Source: Photobacterium indicum
GTDB lineage: Bacteria; Pseudomonadota; Gammaproteobacteria; Enterobacterales; Vibrionaceae
DNA length: 64,000 nt
Direction: 5' to 3'
Assembly (NCBI RefSeq): GCF_003026215.1
Contig: NZ_PYOC01000006.1
Span: 124,001-188,000 of the forward strand
The stretch's first letter is position 1; each line of letters begins with the position of its first letter. This document shows positions 47,233 through 57,659 of this stretch, piece by piece. The position numbers and the translations under genes are program-made. A model generated the notes under the pieces. It did no database searches. It was not told the origin of the DNA and saw nothing but the letters and a program-made list of their open reading frames with translations.

Positions 47233-47475
47233 ATGTCATTAGAAATGTTGGAAAAGCTAGAAGCCAAGGTACAAATGGCTGTTGATACAATTTCTTTGCT
47301 TCAGATGGAAATTGAAGAATTAAAAGAAACAAACGAAAGTCTAACGGCTGAAGCTCGTGAATTACGCTCAAACCGTGAAGTGCTAGTACAAGATAATGAT
47401 AAATTGCAAAATGATCATCAAGCATGGCAAGAACGTGTTCGCACTCTGCTAGGTAAGATGGATCACGTAGAATAA
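47233..47475 (+). CDS. zapB: Cell division protein ZapB
   Basis: An 80-residue coiled-coil protein that joins the FtsZ ring through ZapA. It reads MSLEMLEKLEAKVQMAVDT, followed by an unbroken heptad pattern to the end. The ATG at 47233 has AGG 8 nt upstream; an in-frame GTG at 47224 would add MNN. It is next to rraA and glpF as in E. coli, and followed by a terminator. Confidence 0.95.
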   Translation: MSLEMLEKLEAKVQMAVDTISLLQMEIEELKETNESLTAEARELRSNREVLVQDNDKLQNDHQAWQERVRTLLGKMDHVE

Positions 47476-47505
47476 AAAAAACAGAGCCGATGGCTCTGTT
47501 TCTTT
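47476..47505. terminator. zapB terminator
   Basis: CAGAGCC-GAT-GGCTCTG (47482-47498) is flanked by an A run and TTTCTTT; it also suits the convergent rraA. Confidence 0.85.
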
Positions 47506-47536
47506 ATTAGCACTGTGGGTTATTACACCGATTCGA

Positions 47537-48022
47537 TTATTCGATATCGAGTGGTTCTGGCGACAGAATAACCCCTGTGTTGTCAGCGTAAATATGATCT
47601 TCTGGTAAAAACGTCACGCCACCAAAGTTTACGGCAATATCAATATCGCCTACACCTTGCTGATCCGCTCCTACAGGTATTGACGCTATAGCTTGAATAC
47701 CAATCTCGAGTTCATCTAAGTCATCGACATTGCGCACACTACCGTAAACGATTAAACCTTCCCATTCATTCTCTGTTGCCAGCAGAGCAATGTCAGCATC
47801 AATGAGCGCTCGACGTAGTGAGCCGCCACCATCAACAAGCAATACGCGACCGACACCGGGCTGCTGTAATACCGTTCGAAGTAACGCATTATCTTCGAAA
47901 CATTTTACCGTAGTAATTTGTCCACCGAAGGAACTGCGACCACCATAAGAATTGAACATTGGCTCAATCACATCAACCTGATCCAGATAAATGTCACATA
48001 GTTCGGACGTGTTATATTCCAT
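47537..48022 (-). CDS. rraA: Ribonuclease E inhibitor RraA
   Basis: Trimeric regulator that binds RNase E and lowers mRNA decay. It has 161 residues. [19 protein letters not shown] at the N-terminus and [18 protein letters not shown] in the middle match RraA. It lies between zapB and menA as in enterics. RraA-like aldolases share the fold, but they are longer. Confidence 0.96.
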   Translation of the reverse strand: MEYNTSELCDIYLDQVDVIEPMFNSYGGRSSFGGQITTVKCFEDNALLRTVLQQPGVGRVLLVDGGGSLRRALIDADIALLATENEWEGLIVYGSVRNVDDLDELEIGIQAIASIPVGADQQGVGDIDIAVNFGGVTFLPEDHIYADNTGVILSPEPLDIE

Positions 48023-48167
48023 ACGCTAACTTCTTCTCGTAGTAAAAGAAACGGGTGCTGTCATTTCAATACTTTCAGGTGCCTATCGATAAGCCCTATG
48101 CTCGAAAGTAATTCGCTTGTTGAAATTATAACCAGCTTGTTAACCGATGCAACTGAGATTAAACGTT

Positions 48168-49073
48168 TTAAGCCAGTATAACGCCTGCGGCAAATAACAA
48201 ATTAGTCAGAAGTGCGCACTTCACCATGGTTGCCATCATAGGACGAAGCGCGGCTCCATCTGTTGATTGAAAAACCTGTTTCCCATGTTGAAATAACAAA
48301 GGCGCACTTAAAATAAATAACCAACCAAACGGTGAGCGAAGTTCTAACCCTGCAAAGAGTGCAAGGCAAACAATACTGCCAGTCAGTAAAAATAGGTGAT
48401 ATTTACGCCCCCAATCAGGCCCCATGCGTACTGCTAGCGTAAGCTTGCCACAGGCACGGTCATTATCAATGTCACGTAGGTTGTTAATATTTAACACCCC
48501 AACAGCAAGTAAACCACAGGCTGTTGCCGGTAACATGATGATTGAGTCAATTTGCCCGGCTTGCAGGTAATAGGTTCCTGCTACGCCAAGCCAACCAAAG
48601 AATGTAAGTACTGAGATATCCCCCAAACCACGGTAACCATAGGGCTTATTACCCACGGTGTAAGCGATGGAAGCAGCAATCGCCATTACACCTAATAGCA
48701 TGAAGCCAAACATGTCTTTTAGGTTATTACAGGCGAGAATAATGAGCGTTAAACCACTGGTAACTGTAAGTACAATATTCAATGCCATGGCTTTTTGCAT
48801 TGACCCTTTGGTGACTAACCCTGATTGGATTGCACGTTGTGGGCCAATACGGTCATCATTATCGGTGCCTTTTACCGCATCGCCATAATCATTGGCGAGG
48901 TTAGATAAAATTTGGAGTAAAAGTGCGGTTAGCAGAGCGAGCCCTGCAATTGAAGCAGAGAAACTTCCTTGCCATCCTGCCACTGCACTGCCGCATACAA
49001 TTGATGCGATGGCCAATGGCAAGGTTTTAGGTCTTGCTGCATCGAGCCAAATTGCGAGTGAAGATGATTTCAT
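48168..49073 (-). CDS. menA: 1,4-dihydroxy-2-naphthoate octaprenyltransferase
   Basis: Membrane prenyltransferase that makes demethylmenaquinone. It has 301 residues and about eight or nine helices. The Mg-prenyl diphosphate motif is LANDYGDAVKGTDNDDR near 65, and the second aspartate motif is NNLRDIDNDRACGK near 197. WLDAARPKTLPLA opens the protein. It lies downstream of hslUV on the same strand, separated by a terminator. Confidence 0.97.
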   Translation of the reverse strand: MKSSSLAIWLDAARPKTLPLAIASIVCGSAVAGWQGSFSASIAGLALLTALLLQILSNLANDYGDAVKGTDNDDRIGPQRAIQSGLVTKGSMQKAMALNIVLTVTSGLTLIILACNNLKDMFGFMLLGVMAIAASIAYTVGNKPYGYRGLGDISVLTFFGWLGVAGTYYLQAGQIDSIIMLPATACGLLAVGVLNINNLRDIDNDRACGKLTLAVRMGPDWGRKYHLFLLTGSIVCLALFAGLELRSPFGWLFILSAPLLFQHGKQVFQSTDGAALRPMMATMVKCALLTNLLFAAGVILA

Positions 49074-49163
49074 AATCAGTGTGCTTTAAAAAACTGTAGA
49101 AAGGGTATTATGGCGCAATTATAGCGAGGGGCAAATTTATCCGATCAATGTTTGTTTAAAAAC

Positions 49164-49192
49164 AAAAAAACGGCGCCATATGGCACCGTTTA
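49164..49192 (-). terminator. hslVU terminator
   Basis: On the minus strand CGGTGCCATATGGCGCCG is followed by seven T, about 45 nt after the hslU stop. Confidence 0.88.
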
Positions 49193-49236
49193 ATGCTTTT
49201 ACAGTAGGTTATCTTTCACCTGCTGCTACTTTTCTA

Positions 49237-50568
49237 TTACAGAATGAAGCGACTTAGATCTTCATCTTCGACCAGTTCACCGAGACGCTCATTAACATAA
49301 GCTTCATCAATGACCAGCAATTCGTCTGATCTATCAGTGGCGTCGAAAGACAGTTCTTCCATTAAACGCTCCATAACAGTATGTAAGCGACGAGCACCGA
49401 TATTCTCGGTACGCTCGTTAACTTGCCATGCTGCATCAGCAATTTTATTAATACCGTCTTCAGAGAAGTCGATATTGACAGACTCTGTCGCCATCAATGC
49501 CTTGTACTGTTCGGTTAGAGAAGCGTTAGGCTCGGTCAGAATACGTTTAAAGTCATGGCTCGTTAGTGCTTCAAGTTCAACTCGAATAGGTAGACGACCT
49601 TGCAGTTCAGGGATTAAATCTGATGGTTTCGACATTTGGAATGCGCCAGAAGCCACAAACAAGATGTGATCCGTTTTTACCATGCCGTGTTTAGTTGATA
49701 CTGTGCTACCTTCGACTAATGGCAGTAGGTCGCGCTGAACACCTTCGCGTGAAACATCAGGGCCTGAAGAGTCACCGCGTTTACAAATCTTGTCGATTTC
49801 ATCAAGGAAAACAATGCCATTGTTCTCTACCGAGAAAATTGCCTGTTCTTTTAATTCTTCTTGATTAACCAATTTAGCCGCTTCTTCTTCTGTCGCTGCT
49901 TTAATGGCATCTTTGATTTTCATTTTACGTTTTTTGCTTGTGTTACCAGCTAAGTTTTGGAACATTCCTTGAAGCTGGTTTGTCATGTCTTCCATTCCTG
50001 GAGGAGCCATGATCTCTACACCCATTTGCGGCGCAGCAATATCCATCTCGATGTCTTTATCATCAAGCTTGCCTTCACGTAATTTCTTACGGAATGACTG
50101 ACGCGTTGAAGAGTCAGTATCGTTTTCTTCATTCTGCCCCCACTGATCACGTGCGGGTGGTAGCAGCACATCAAGAATGCGGTCTTCAGCTAATTCTTCT
50201 GCGCGAAATTGTACTTTGCTCATCGCTTGTTGATGCGTCATCTTTACAGCAACATCAGTTAAGTCGCGAATGATTGTTTCCACTTCTTTACCGACATAGC
50301 CGACTTCGGTAAATTTCGTGGCTTCAACTTTGATGAAGGGGGCGTTAGCGAGTTTTGCTAAACGACGAGCGATTTCGGTTTTACCGACACCCGTAGGACC
50401 AATCATCAGAATATTCTTAGGTGTTACTTCAACACGCAGCTCTTCTGGAAGTTGCATGCGACGCCAGCGGTTACGTAATGCAATCGCAACAGCACGTTTA
50501 GCTTTATCTTGACCGATAATATGACGATCAAGCTCATGGACGATTTCGCGTGGGGTCATCTCAGACAT
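49237..50568 (-). CDS. hslU: HslU, ATPase of the HslUV protease
   Basis: AAA+ unfoldase of 443 residues. Walker [17 protein letters not shown] is near 58 and Walker [12 protein letters not shown] near 254; the I domain lies between, with GREDSRK-like charged helices. The second region of homology holds [15 protein letters not shown], and the C-terminus LSRFIL is the tail that inserts into HslV. It starts 10 nt after hslV. Confidence 0.98.
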   Translation of the reverse strand: MSEMTPREIVHELDRHIIGQDKAKRAVAIALRNRWRRMQLPEELRVEVTPKNILMIGPTGVGKTEIARRLAKLANAPFIKVEATKFTEVGYVGKEVETIIRDLTDVAVKMTHQQAMSKVQFRAEELAEDRILDVLLPPARDQWGQNEENDTDSSTRQSFRKKLREGKLDDKDIEMDIAAPQMGVEIMAPPGMEDMTNQLQGMFQNLAGNTSKKRKMKIKDAIKAATEEEAAKLVNQEELKEQAIFSVENNGIVFLDEIDKICKRGDSSGPDVSREGVQRDLLPLVEGSTVSTKHGMVKTDHILFVASGAFQMSKPSDLIPELQGRLPIRVELEALTSHDFKRILTEPNASLTEQYKALMATESVNIDFSEDGINKIADAAWQVNERTENIGARRLHTVMERLMEELSFDATDRSDELLVIDEAYVNERLGELVEDEDLSRFIL

Positions 50569-50578
50569 TGCAACTTCC

Positions 50579-51106
50579 TTACTTAGTTTCTAGCTCTTCA
50601 ATGGTGTGATTATGATTGGTGAATACACAGATATCGCCAGCGATATTCAGTGACTTTTCAGCAATTTCACGCGCACCTAAATCGGTATTTTCTAATAACG
50701 CGGTTGCTGCTGCTTGAGCAAAATTACCGCCAGAACCAATCGCAATTAAATCATTTTCAGGCTGAACCACATCACCGTTACCAGTGATAATTAATGAGCC
50801 AGTTTCATCCGCTACAGCTAAAATAGCTTCCAATTTACGTAGCGCACGATCGGTGCGCCAGTCTTTAGCAAGTTCGACTGCTGATTTCAGCAAGTGACCT
50901 TGATGCATCTCAAGCTTCCGCTCAAAACGTTCGAATAGAGTGAAGGCATCAGCGGTGCCGCCTGCAAAACCCGCCAGTACTTTGTTGTTATATAAACGAC
51001 GTACTTTACGAGCGTTGCCTTTCATTACTGTGTTGCCAAGAGAGACTTGACCATCACCAGCAATTACGACTTTACCGTTTCGACGTACAGATACGATTGT
51101 TGTCAC
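50579..51106 (-). CDS. hslV: HslV, peptidase of the HslUV protease
   Basis: Proteasome-type threonine peptidase of 175 residues. It starts [20 protein letters not shown], so removal of Met exposes the catalytic Thr. [20 protein letters not shown] and the [14 protein letters not shown] loop are family hallmarks. It is first gene of hslVU. In E. coli this operon is under heat-shock sigma-32; no clear -35/-10 for it was identified here. Confidence 0.98.
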   Translation of the reverse strand: MTTIVSVRRNGKVVIAGDGQVSLGNTVMKGNARKVRRLYNNKVLAGFAGGTADAFTLFERFERKLEMHQGHLLKSAVELAKDWRTDRALRKLEAILAVADETGSLIITGNGDVVQPENDLIAIGSGGNFAQAAATALLENTDLGAREIAEKSLNIAGDICVFTNHNHTIEELETK

Positions 51107-51204
51107 GGTTGAACCCCTTTGATTCTCTTCGGCTTAATGCCGAGAACGATGTTATTAGTATATCTGGGGGTGGTGTATTTGTTTTTCAAGGTATGGCGAG
51201 GTAA

Positions 51205-51234
51205 CAAAAAAAGGATGCCTCGGCATCCTTTTTC
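51205..51234 (-). terminator. ftsN terminator
   Basis: GGATGCC-TCG-GGCATCC-type hairpin (51213-51229) flanked by A and T runs, between ftsN and hslV. Confidence 0.85.
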
Positions 51235-51264
51235 AAATCTATTTAGAGGTAGTTACTGGAAGTG

Positions 51265-51894
51265 TTATTCCCAGAACCAAATCGCGCAAGGTGCAATACC
51301 TGCCCGTTTTAGCATGTTTCGGTCGTTTTCAGCTTGGCGCTTTTTGGGGTAAGGCCCAATGATGACTCGATACCATGTGCCTTTTTCACCGGCCGATGCT
51401 TTAACTTGGCTATTTAACCCCTGAAAAGCGATCATCGCTTTACGCTGTTCAGCCTGATCTTGGCTACGGTATGCCCCACATTGCATCAGATAAGGTTTGG
51501 TTGGCTTGTCATCGGCTTTTTTGGCTTCAATTTGTATTTCTTTGTTTTTCAACTCTTCGATGTAACGCCACTTTTCTTCAGGCTTCGGTGGAAGTGTGCT
51601 GGTTTCTTTGGCTTTATTTGGGGTTTTCACCACGGGTTGAGTTGTTTTTTTCGTCGTGTTTTTTTCTGGTGTCGATATTGGCTGAGGTTTCACTGCTTCA
51701 GCTTTTGGAACAGGCTGAGTAGCAGGTGCAGGAGAGCTGGATAAGAAATACAACCCATAGCCAAGCGCACCGACTAATGTCAGTGCAATAAGTCCCCATT
51801 TTACAGGGAATCCAGTGGAAGCTGGGGCTTTTCGGTTTTGGCGGGCTGGCTTTTTTGGCGAGCGTCCGCGTTTCACATAATCTTTAGTGGCCAC
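51265..51894 (-). CDS. ftsN: Cell division protein FtsN
   Basis: Late divisome protein that triggers septal peptidoglycan synthesis. It has 209 residues and a GTG start (MATKDYVKRGRSPKK). One transmembrane helix is at about 32-51 (GLIALTLVGALGYGLYFL). A Pro/Lys/Thr-rich periplasmic linker follows, and a C-terminal SPOR domain (about 132-207) begins YLMQCGAYRSQDQAE. It lies between cytR and hslV as in enterics. Confidence 0.94.
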   Translation of the reverse strand: MATKDYVKRGRSPKKPARQNRKAPASTGFPVKWGLIALTLVGALGYGLYFLSSSPAPATQPVPKAEAVKPQPISTPEKNTTKKTTQPVVKTPNKAKETSTLPPKPEEKWRYIEELKNKEIQIEAKKADDKPTKPYLMQCGAYRSQDQAEQRKAMIAFQGLNSQVKASAGEKGTWYRVIIGPYPKKRQAENDRNMLKRAGIAPCAIWFWE

Positions 51895-52008
51895 AATGAT
51901 AAAACATTACAAGAATCACAATTAGGCTATGGTACAAACTTGCGCCGTACCTGACTAGTGTTTGAATCAATCACTTGAGGAATAATCGTTTTAATACGAT
52001 GGGAAAGT

Positions 52009-52041
52009 GTGAGCTTATGCCCAAAAAAGTAATAAGCTCAC
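52009..52041. repeat. Hairpin downstream of cytR
   Basis: GTGAGCTTAT (52009-52018) pairs perfectly with ATAAGCTCAC (52032-52041). The T run lies in the loop, so it is an atypical terminator at best. Confidence 0.5.
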
Positions 52042-52057
52042 TTATTTCTGCGTGTGA

Positions 52058-53062
52058 TTACATTGATGGTGGCGCGGCACTTTCGCGAATGACCAACTTT
52101 GCATCAAGTAAACGCGAGCCAGCACGAATATCTTTGCCTTTTAATAGTTCAAGTAGCATCAACATTGCTTGGCGACCAATTTCATAACGCGGCTGAGAAA
52201 CGGTGGTTAACGGGGGATCGCAATATTCTGCAAATTGAATATCATCAAAGCCTACAATGGACAGATCTTGCGGTACGCGTAAACCAAGACGTTTGGCTTG
52301 TTGCATTGCCCCAATGGCCATCACATCACTGTGACAGAATAGTGCTGTTGGTGGCTCAGGTAATGAAAGTAGGGCTGTAACAGCCCGTGCACCTGCTGCA
52401 AACGAGAAATCACCTTTAACAGTGTAAGCAGGGTTCAACTCTATACCACCACGACGAAGTGCTTGCTGATAACCTTGTGCGCGAAATTGACATAGCGCTG
52501 CTTGATCAGGACCAGAAATTTGCGCAATACGCTTATGACCCATCTGAGTTAAATAGTTTACGGCTTCATAGGCGGCAGTTAAGTTATCGATATGAACAGT
52601 TGGCAGCTCAAGTTCTGGCGCATATTCACATGCCATTACTAATGGAGGTAGGTTTTTCTGTTCGGGCTTGCTGACATCAAACGGTAAATCAGCGCCCAGC
52701 AGCAGCATGCCGTCAGCTTGCTTGGTGAAAACTAAATTAACAAATGAATTCTCGCGAGTTTTCTGTTGTCCGCTATCACCGAGCAAGACTAAGTAACCGT
52801 GTTCCATCGCAGCTTCTTCGATACCACGGATAATCTCGGTGAAGTAGGGGTCACAGATGTCGGGTACGATAGTAACGATGGTTTTTGATTCATTGCGGCG
52901 CAGGTTTCTGGCCAGTGAATTGGGGGAATAACCAGCTTCCATAACGGCTTGTTCGACTTTTTTACGGGTCGATGCCGAGACCTTTTCTGGGTTCATTAAC
53001 GCACGGGAAACCGTGGCCGTAGATACACCAGCTAGCTGGGCAACGTCCTTCATTGTCGCCAT
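52058..53062 (-). CDS. cytR: LacI-family regulator CytR
   Basis: A 334-residue LacI-type repressor. The N-terminal helix-turn-helix is MKDVAQLAGVSTATVSRAL with the hinge helix near 50-58, followed by a periplasmic-binding-like effector domain (VTIVPDICDPYFTEIIRGIE). Synteny with ftsN and priA identifies it as CytR, which in enterics responds to cytidine and competes with CRP at nucleoside genes; in Vibrio it also affects competence and chitin use. Confidence 0.93.
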   Translation of the reverse strand: MATMKDVAQLAGVSTATVSRALMNPEKVSASTRKKVEQAVMEAGYSPNSLARNLRRNESKTIVTIVPDICDPYFTEIIRGIEEAAMEHGYLVLLGDSGQQKTRENSFVNLVFTKQADGMLLLGADLPFDVSKPEQKNLPPLVMACEYAPELELPTVHIDNLTAAYEAVNYLTQMGHKRIAQISGPDQAALCQFRAQGYQQALRRGGIELNPAYTVKGDFSFAAGARAVTALLSLPEPPTALFCHSDVMAIGAMQQAKRLGLRVPQDLSIVGFDDIQFAEYCDPPLTTVSQPRYEIGRQAMLMLLELLKGKDIRAGSRLLDAKLVIRESAAPPSM

Positions 53063-53233
53063 ATTTGCAGTTCCTCTCTATTATTTCTCTCTTAATATGC
53101 TGGAGGACCTTGGCCAAAATGAGCAGGCACCGTGACCAGCAAGCATCTTATTGTATGCGCTCTGTTGTTGATTAAACATGGCTTTATGAGCATAAATTAC
53201 ATTCAACATGTGACTTACATCGCATTGTTCATT

Positions 53234-55435
53234 TTAAGTTAAATCTTGAGGTTCAACATCGATCGACCAACGTACTTTTTTCGCTAAGGGCAGTAGTTGA
53301 ATTGCGGGTTTAGCAATTGCTAGCATACGCTGTAAGGTTTTACGATCCGGAGCCTGAAGAAGCAGTTGCCATCGGTATCGCCCTGCACGGCGAGCCAAGG
53401 GGGCAGGGTTGGGACCCATGATAAAGGTGTCTTGGTTAAACAAAGGGCTAGATTCAAATATGCCCCGTATTTGCTGTAAAAGTTGGCAAACGTGGTCGCT
53501 ATTGTTGGCTTCTGAACGAAATAATGCCAAATGTGTGTAAGGTGGTAATAAGGCTTCTTTTCGTTCTATTAGTGCGTTATCGGCGAAGTTATCATAACCT
53601 TTGTGTAACAATGCTTGTAATAAAGCATGTTCAGGGTGATGAGTTTGCAGCAATACCTCTCCTGGTTTACTGGCACGACCGGCGCGACCAGCCACTTGAA
53701 TAAACAACTGAGCAAGACGCTCTGATGCCCTAAAATCATTACTGAATAACGCACTGTCGACATCAATGAGTGAGACCAAGGTAACATTTGGAAAATGGTG
53801 ACCTTTTGCCAGCATTTGAGTACCAATTAAAATTTGATACTCATTGTTCTTTATGGCTTCTAGGTAATCTTCTAGCGACCCTTTTCGACGAGTGCTATCG
53901 CGATCAATACGTACTGTTTTGTATTCAGGAAATAAAGTCGCTAATTGCTGCTCTAATTGCTCTGTTCCCACTCCGACAGCATTGAGTTGAGTTGAGCCAC
54001 AACTATTACATTGGTGCATGATAGGTCGTTGAGTTCCGCAATGGTGACAACGCAGCTCTCCAGATTGTTGGTGCAGGGTGTAATACGCATCACAACGGTC
54101 ACATTCTGCTAGCCAGCCACATTCATGACAAATCATGGCAGGGGAAAAGCCCCGACGGTTTAAGAATAAAATGACTTGGTTGCCAGCCGTTAAATGTTTA
54201 CGCATTTGGGCAATTAATGGGGCGGATAACCCTGCATCAAGGTATAAGCCTTTTACATCTAGAACCCCATGACGAGCAGATTGGGCATTACCAGCTCGGC
54301 GAGTAAGATGAAGGTGATGATATTTACCTGTTTTAGCATTGTGTAAACTTTCTAGCGCAGGGGTTGCTGACCCTAAAACAATTGGAATGTTTTCTTTGTT
54401 TGCTCGCATAACGGCGAGATCACGGGCATGGTAACGTAAACTATCTTGTTGCTTATACGACGCATCATGCTCTTCATCGACAATGATGATGCCCAGATTA
54501 TGGAAAGGCGTAAACAAAGCAGAGCGCGTACCAATAATGATCCCTGCTTGGTTATCTCGACCAGCTAACCATGAAGATAGACGCTCTGTATCATTGAGAC
54601 CAGAATGCACGGTTTCCAGTGGCACATTGAAGCGACGACGAAAACGGTTAATGGTTTGTGGGGTTAAACCGATTTCAGGCACGAGTATTAATGCTTGTTT
54701 GCCAGCCGCTAATATTGGCTCTAAAGCGTTCAGATATACTTCGGTTTTACCTGAACCTGTAACCCCTTCTAATAAGTAACAGCCAAATTCAGGGTTGGCA
54801 TTAATTGTCGCAATGGTTAAGGCTTGTTCTTCATTCAAGCGAGGCTTTTCTTCAGTGACCGCAAAATGCTTGTGCCAATCGACCAGGCGGGGCTTTTCTT
54901 GTAATTCGGTTATCCAGCCTTTATCGACCAGTGTTTTTAACGTGGCTGAGCTGATTTCTTCAGCAAGCAGAGCTTCATGGCGACAATTACCATTTCTTAA
55001 TATATTCAACACTTGTACTTGGCGAGGCGCCCGTTTAAGTGCGGTGATTGGCTGATCGCGCCCAGCTTCTGTTAGCGCCCAGTATTTGAGCGTGCCTGCA
55101 GATGCTTCTCGTCCTTTACGCAGCAATCCCGGCATTGAGTTAGCTAATGTATCGCCTAATGGGTATTGGTAATAATTACTAGCCCAAGATAACAAGCTAA
55201 ATAATGGTGAAGTCCATAATGGCGCTTGATCAATGACGGTATAGATGGGTTTTAGCTGTGCGATTGGGAAATCAGATTTATCAGTGATTTCAATAACAAT
55301 ACCGACCAGTTGTTGGCGTCCGAATGGCACCTTTACTCGACCTCCTACCACAGGGGAAGAGCCTGTTTTTATTAGGTAATCAAATGTTTTGTCCAATGGA
55401 ACAGGAAGCGCCACTCTGGCAATATTGGATGTCAT
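53234..55435 (-). CDS. priA: Primosomal replication protein N' (PriA helicase)
   Basis: Restarts stalled replication forks by loading the replisome. It has 733 residues. The N-terminal DNA-binding domain starts VALPVPLDKTFDYL. Walker A is LEGVTGSGKTEVYL near 230 and the helicase box IIVDEEHDASYKQQ near 320. A zinc-binding insert holds eight cysteines (CHECGWLAECDRCD, then CHHCGTQ and CNSCGS). It lies between cytR and rpmE as in enterics. Confidence 0.98.
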   Translation of the reverse strand: MTSNIARVALPVPLDKTFDYLIKTGSSPVVGGRVKVPFGRQQLVGIVIEITDKSDFPIAQLKPIYTVIDQAPLWTSPLFSLLSWASNYYQYPLGDTLANSMPGLLRKGREASAGTLKYWALTEAGRDQPITALKRAPRQVQVLNILRNGNCRHEALLAEEISSATLKTLVDKGWITELQEKPRLVDWHKHFAVTEEKPRLNEEQALTIATINANPEFGCYLLEGVTGSGKTEVYLNALEPILAAGKQALILVPEIGLTPQTINRFRRRFNVPLETVHSGLNDTERLSSWLAGRDNQAGIIIGTRSALFTPFHNLGIIIVDEEHDASYKQQDSLRYHARDLAVMRANKENIPIVLGSATPALESLHNAKTGKYHHLHLTRRAGNAQSARHGVLDVKGLYLDAGLSAPLIAQMRKHLTAGNQVILFLNRRGFSPAMICHECGWLAECDRCDAYYTLHQQSGELRCHHCGTQRPIMHQCNSCGSTQLNAVGVGTEQLEQQLATLFPEYKTVRIDRDSTRRKGSLEDYLEAIKNNEYQILIGTQMLAKGHHFPNVTLVSLIDVDSALFSNDFRASERLAQLFIQVAGRAGRASKPGEVLLQTHHPEHALLQALLHKGYDNFADNALIERKEALLPPYTHLALFRSEANNSDHVCQLLQQIRGIFESSPLFNQDTFIMGPNPAPLARRAGRYRWQLLLQAPDRKTLQRMLAIAKPAIQLLPLAKKVRWSIDVEPQDLT

Positions 55436-55584
55436 AACTAACCGAAGATGAAGCTGTGATTATATTAAAGCACTATGCTGTTAAGCGTCACAGATGGTTT
55501 ACTGATTGAGTTTGAAGTGTACAACGCACGACAGTTTATCCCAAATTGATTAGTCATGTAGTCGTTATTGATAGCGCACTTAGT

Positions 55585-55756
55585 TATACTTAGTCGATAA
55601 ACGGTGAAAATAGTAGCGTGTCTGTTGATCTGAGCGTAATGATTGATTATCATACGCGCCCTAATTTGTCGTTTATGCGGCATACTATTTTTAACGACGT
55701 GTGGTGCCCGGCTTTGGATCGGGAGAGCGACGCGGCCTTATACTTGAGGTTTTCCC
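55585..55756 (+). promoter_or_regulatory. rpmE promoter and structured leader
   Basis: A -10 TATACT at 55585-55590 predicts a start near 55597 and a leader of about 160 nt. GCGTAATGAT/ATCATACGC (55634-55657) is a strong hairpin. AAAATAGTA (55607-55615) can pair with TACTATTTT (55683-55691), and ATAAACG (55597-55603) with CGTTTAT (55670-55676); these two cross, which would be a pseudoknot or alternative folds. L31 is known to repress its own mRNA through its leader in E. coli, so this RNA may be the target. Confidence 0.55.
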
Positions 55757-55969
55757 ATGAAACAAGGTATCCACCCAGATTACAGTGCAGTGAACGCTCG
55801 TTGTTCTTGCGGCAACACATTCATTTTTCAGTCTACTATGACTAAAGATGTAAACCTTGATGTGTGTGACAAATGTCACCCATTCTACACTGGTAAGCAA
55901 CGTCAAGTTAGCTCTGGTGGTCGTGTTGATAAGTTCAACAAACGTTTCGGTGCTCTTGGTAGCAAGTAA
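55757..55969 (+). CDS. rpmE: 50S ribosomal protein L31 (zinc form)
   Basis: A 70-residue ribosomal protein starting [21 protein letters not shown]16, C18, C37 and C40 form the zinc site, so this is the zinc-binding paralogue that can be replaced by RpmE2 under zinc limitation; no second copy lies in the window. It is divergent from priA and preceded by a structured leader. Confidence 0.98.
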   Translation: MKQGIHPDYSAVNARCSCGNTFIFQSTMTKDVNLDVCDKCHPFYTGKQRQVSSGGRVDKFNKRFGALGSK

Positions 55970-55989
55970 TTGCCCATTGAATTCCGATG

Positions 55990-56019
55990 AAAGGGGATGC
56001 TTATGCATCCCTTTTTTTT
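55990..56019 (+). terminator. rpmE terminator
   Basis: GGGATGC-TTAT-GCATCCC (55994-56011) followed by eight T. Confidence 0.92.
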
Positions 56020-56303
56020 ACCTGTTATTTGGTATTCCCCATATTTCTTTATTAAGCTAAAGCTGTGCAAGGCACTACTTTGCGTGATGGCTTACACTTC
56101 TTATTCGCCTAGTTTACTTTTTGTAGCACAATTTATACCCACTTATCTGATTGAGTTATCATATATAAAGATTCAATTGGCTTGACCAGTTGTGCTGCGC
56201 TAGGATTTTGTAGTGCTATATAATATGATCCATCTCCCAATACCGAACTGAACATCATTTTCATTCAGGATCGAGATCGCCTGTTACCTAGGACCAGAAC
56301 ATT

Positions 56304-57551
56304 ATGTCGGAAGATTTTCGCCAACAAGCTCTTAATTACCACGCTTACCCTGTACCAGGAAAAACGGCCATTGCGCTAACAAAGCCAGCAGATACTGTTC
56401 AAGATCTTGCTTTAGCATACAGCCCTGGTGTTGCTGAACCCGTACGAGAAATCGCACAAAATGCTGAAAATGTTTATAAATATACTGGCAAAGGTAACAT
56501 GGTTGCGGTTATTACCAACGGTACAGCTATCTTAGGTTTAGGTAATCTTGGTCCATTGGCATCGAAGCCTGTAATGGAAGGTAAATCTTTATTGTTTAAG
56601 CGCTTTGCTGGTTTAGACTCTATCGACATAGAAGTGAAGCACCGCACCATTGATGAGTTTGTTGATACAGTGGCAAACATTGCGGATACCTTTGGTGGTA
56701 TTAACCTTGAAGACATTAAAGCACCAGACTGTTTTGAAATTGAAAAACGTCTGATTGAGCGTTGTTCTATTCCTGTATTCCACGATGATCAGCACGGTAC
56801 AGCGATCGTAACGGCTGCAGGTATGTTGAATGCCCTTGAAATTCAAGGCAAAGAAATCAGCGAATCTGTTATTGTATGTTTAGGTGCTGGTGCGGCTGCT
56901 GTCGCGTGTATGGAACTGTTGATTAAGTCTGGCGCTCAGCGCGAGAAAATCTATATGCTTGACCGTAAAGGTGTTATTCACACTCGTCGTGATGACATCA
57001 ACGAATATAAGCAGCTATTTGCTAACAACACCGACAAGCGTACGCTGGAAGATGTTATTGAAGGGGCTGATATTTTTGTTGGCGTTTCAGGTCCAAACTT
57101 ATTGGCTCCAGAAGCGCTTAAGCTAATGGCTGATAAACCTGTTGTGTTTGCATGTTCAAATCCTGATCCTGAAATTAAACCAGAGCTGGCACATGCCGTT
57201 CGTGATGATCTGATTATGGGAACTGGTCGTTCTGATTACCCTAACCAGGTAAACAACGTTATTTGTTTTCCATTCATTTTCCGTGGTGCATTAGATGTAC
57301 GTGCGAGCAAAATTAATGATGAAATGAAGCTAGCAGCGGTAAAAGCGATTCGTGAATTAACGAAAGAGCCAGTACCAGCTGAAGTCATGAAAGCGGCAGG
57401 TGTCGATGAGCTTGAGTTTGGTGTTAACTACATTATTCCAAAGCCAATGGATCCACGCTTGCTTCCACGTGTTGCCAAAGCGGTAGCACAAGCAGCTATT
57501 GATTCGGGTGTGGCGCAAATTGACATGCCTGTGGGTTACATGGAAAGCTAA
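56304..57551 (+). CDS. NAD(P)-dependent malic enzyme, short form
   Basis: Oxidatively decarboxylates malate to pyruvate. It has 415 residues. The N-terminal domain includes AYSPGVAEPVREIA, with active-site block IKAPDCFEIEKRL and metal site PVFHDDQHGTAIV. The nucleotide fold is VCLGAGAAAVACMELL. It lacks the C-terminal phosphotransacetylase-like domain of E. coli MaeB, as in the related Vibrio gene between rpmE and metJ. A possible extended -10 TGCTATATAAT lies near 56215-56224. Confidence 0.95.
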   Translation: MSEDFRQQALNYHAYPVPGKTAIALTKPADTVQDLALAYSPGVAEPVREIAQNAENVYKYTGKGNMVAVITNGTAILGLGNLGPLASKPVMEGKSLLFKRFAGLDSIDIEVKHRTIDEFVDTVANIADTFGGINLEDIKAPDCFEIEKRLIERCSIPVFHDDQHGTAIVTAAGMLNALEIQGKEISESVIVCLGAGAAAVACMELLIKSGAQREKIYMLDRKGVIHTRRDDINEYKQLFANNTDKRTLEDVIEGADIFVGVSGPNLLAPEALKLMADKPVVFACSNPDPEIKPELAHAVRDDLIMGTGRSDYPNQVNNVICFPFIFRGALDVRASKINDEMKLAAVKAIRELTKEPVPAEVMKAAGVDELEFGVNYIIPKPMDPRLLPRVAKAVAQAAIDSGVAQIDMPVGYMES

Positions 57552-57585
57552 TGTAACGCCTTCAACTTTTGCTATGAACACTCAG

Positions 57586-57616
57586 AGCCAGCTGCACACT
57601 GTGTCGCTGGCTTTGT
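57586..57616 (+). terminator. Malic enzyme terminator
   Basis: AGCCAGC (57586-57592) pairs with GCTGGCT (57606-57612), followed by TT; the T run is short, so it may be weak. Confidence 0.6.
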
Positions 57617-57659
57617 GCTATTTACGGTTTGACTGTACCACGAGTATTAGAACGGTATG

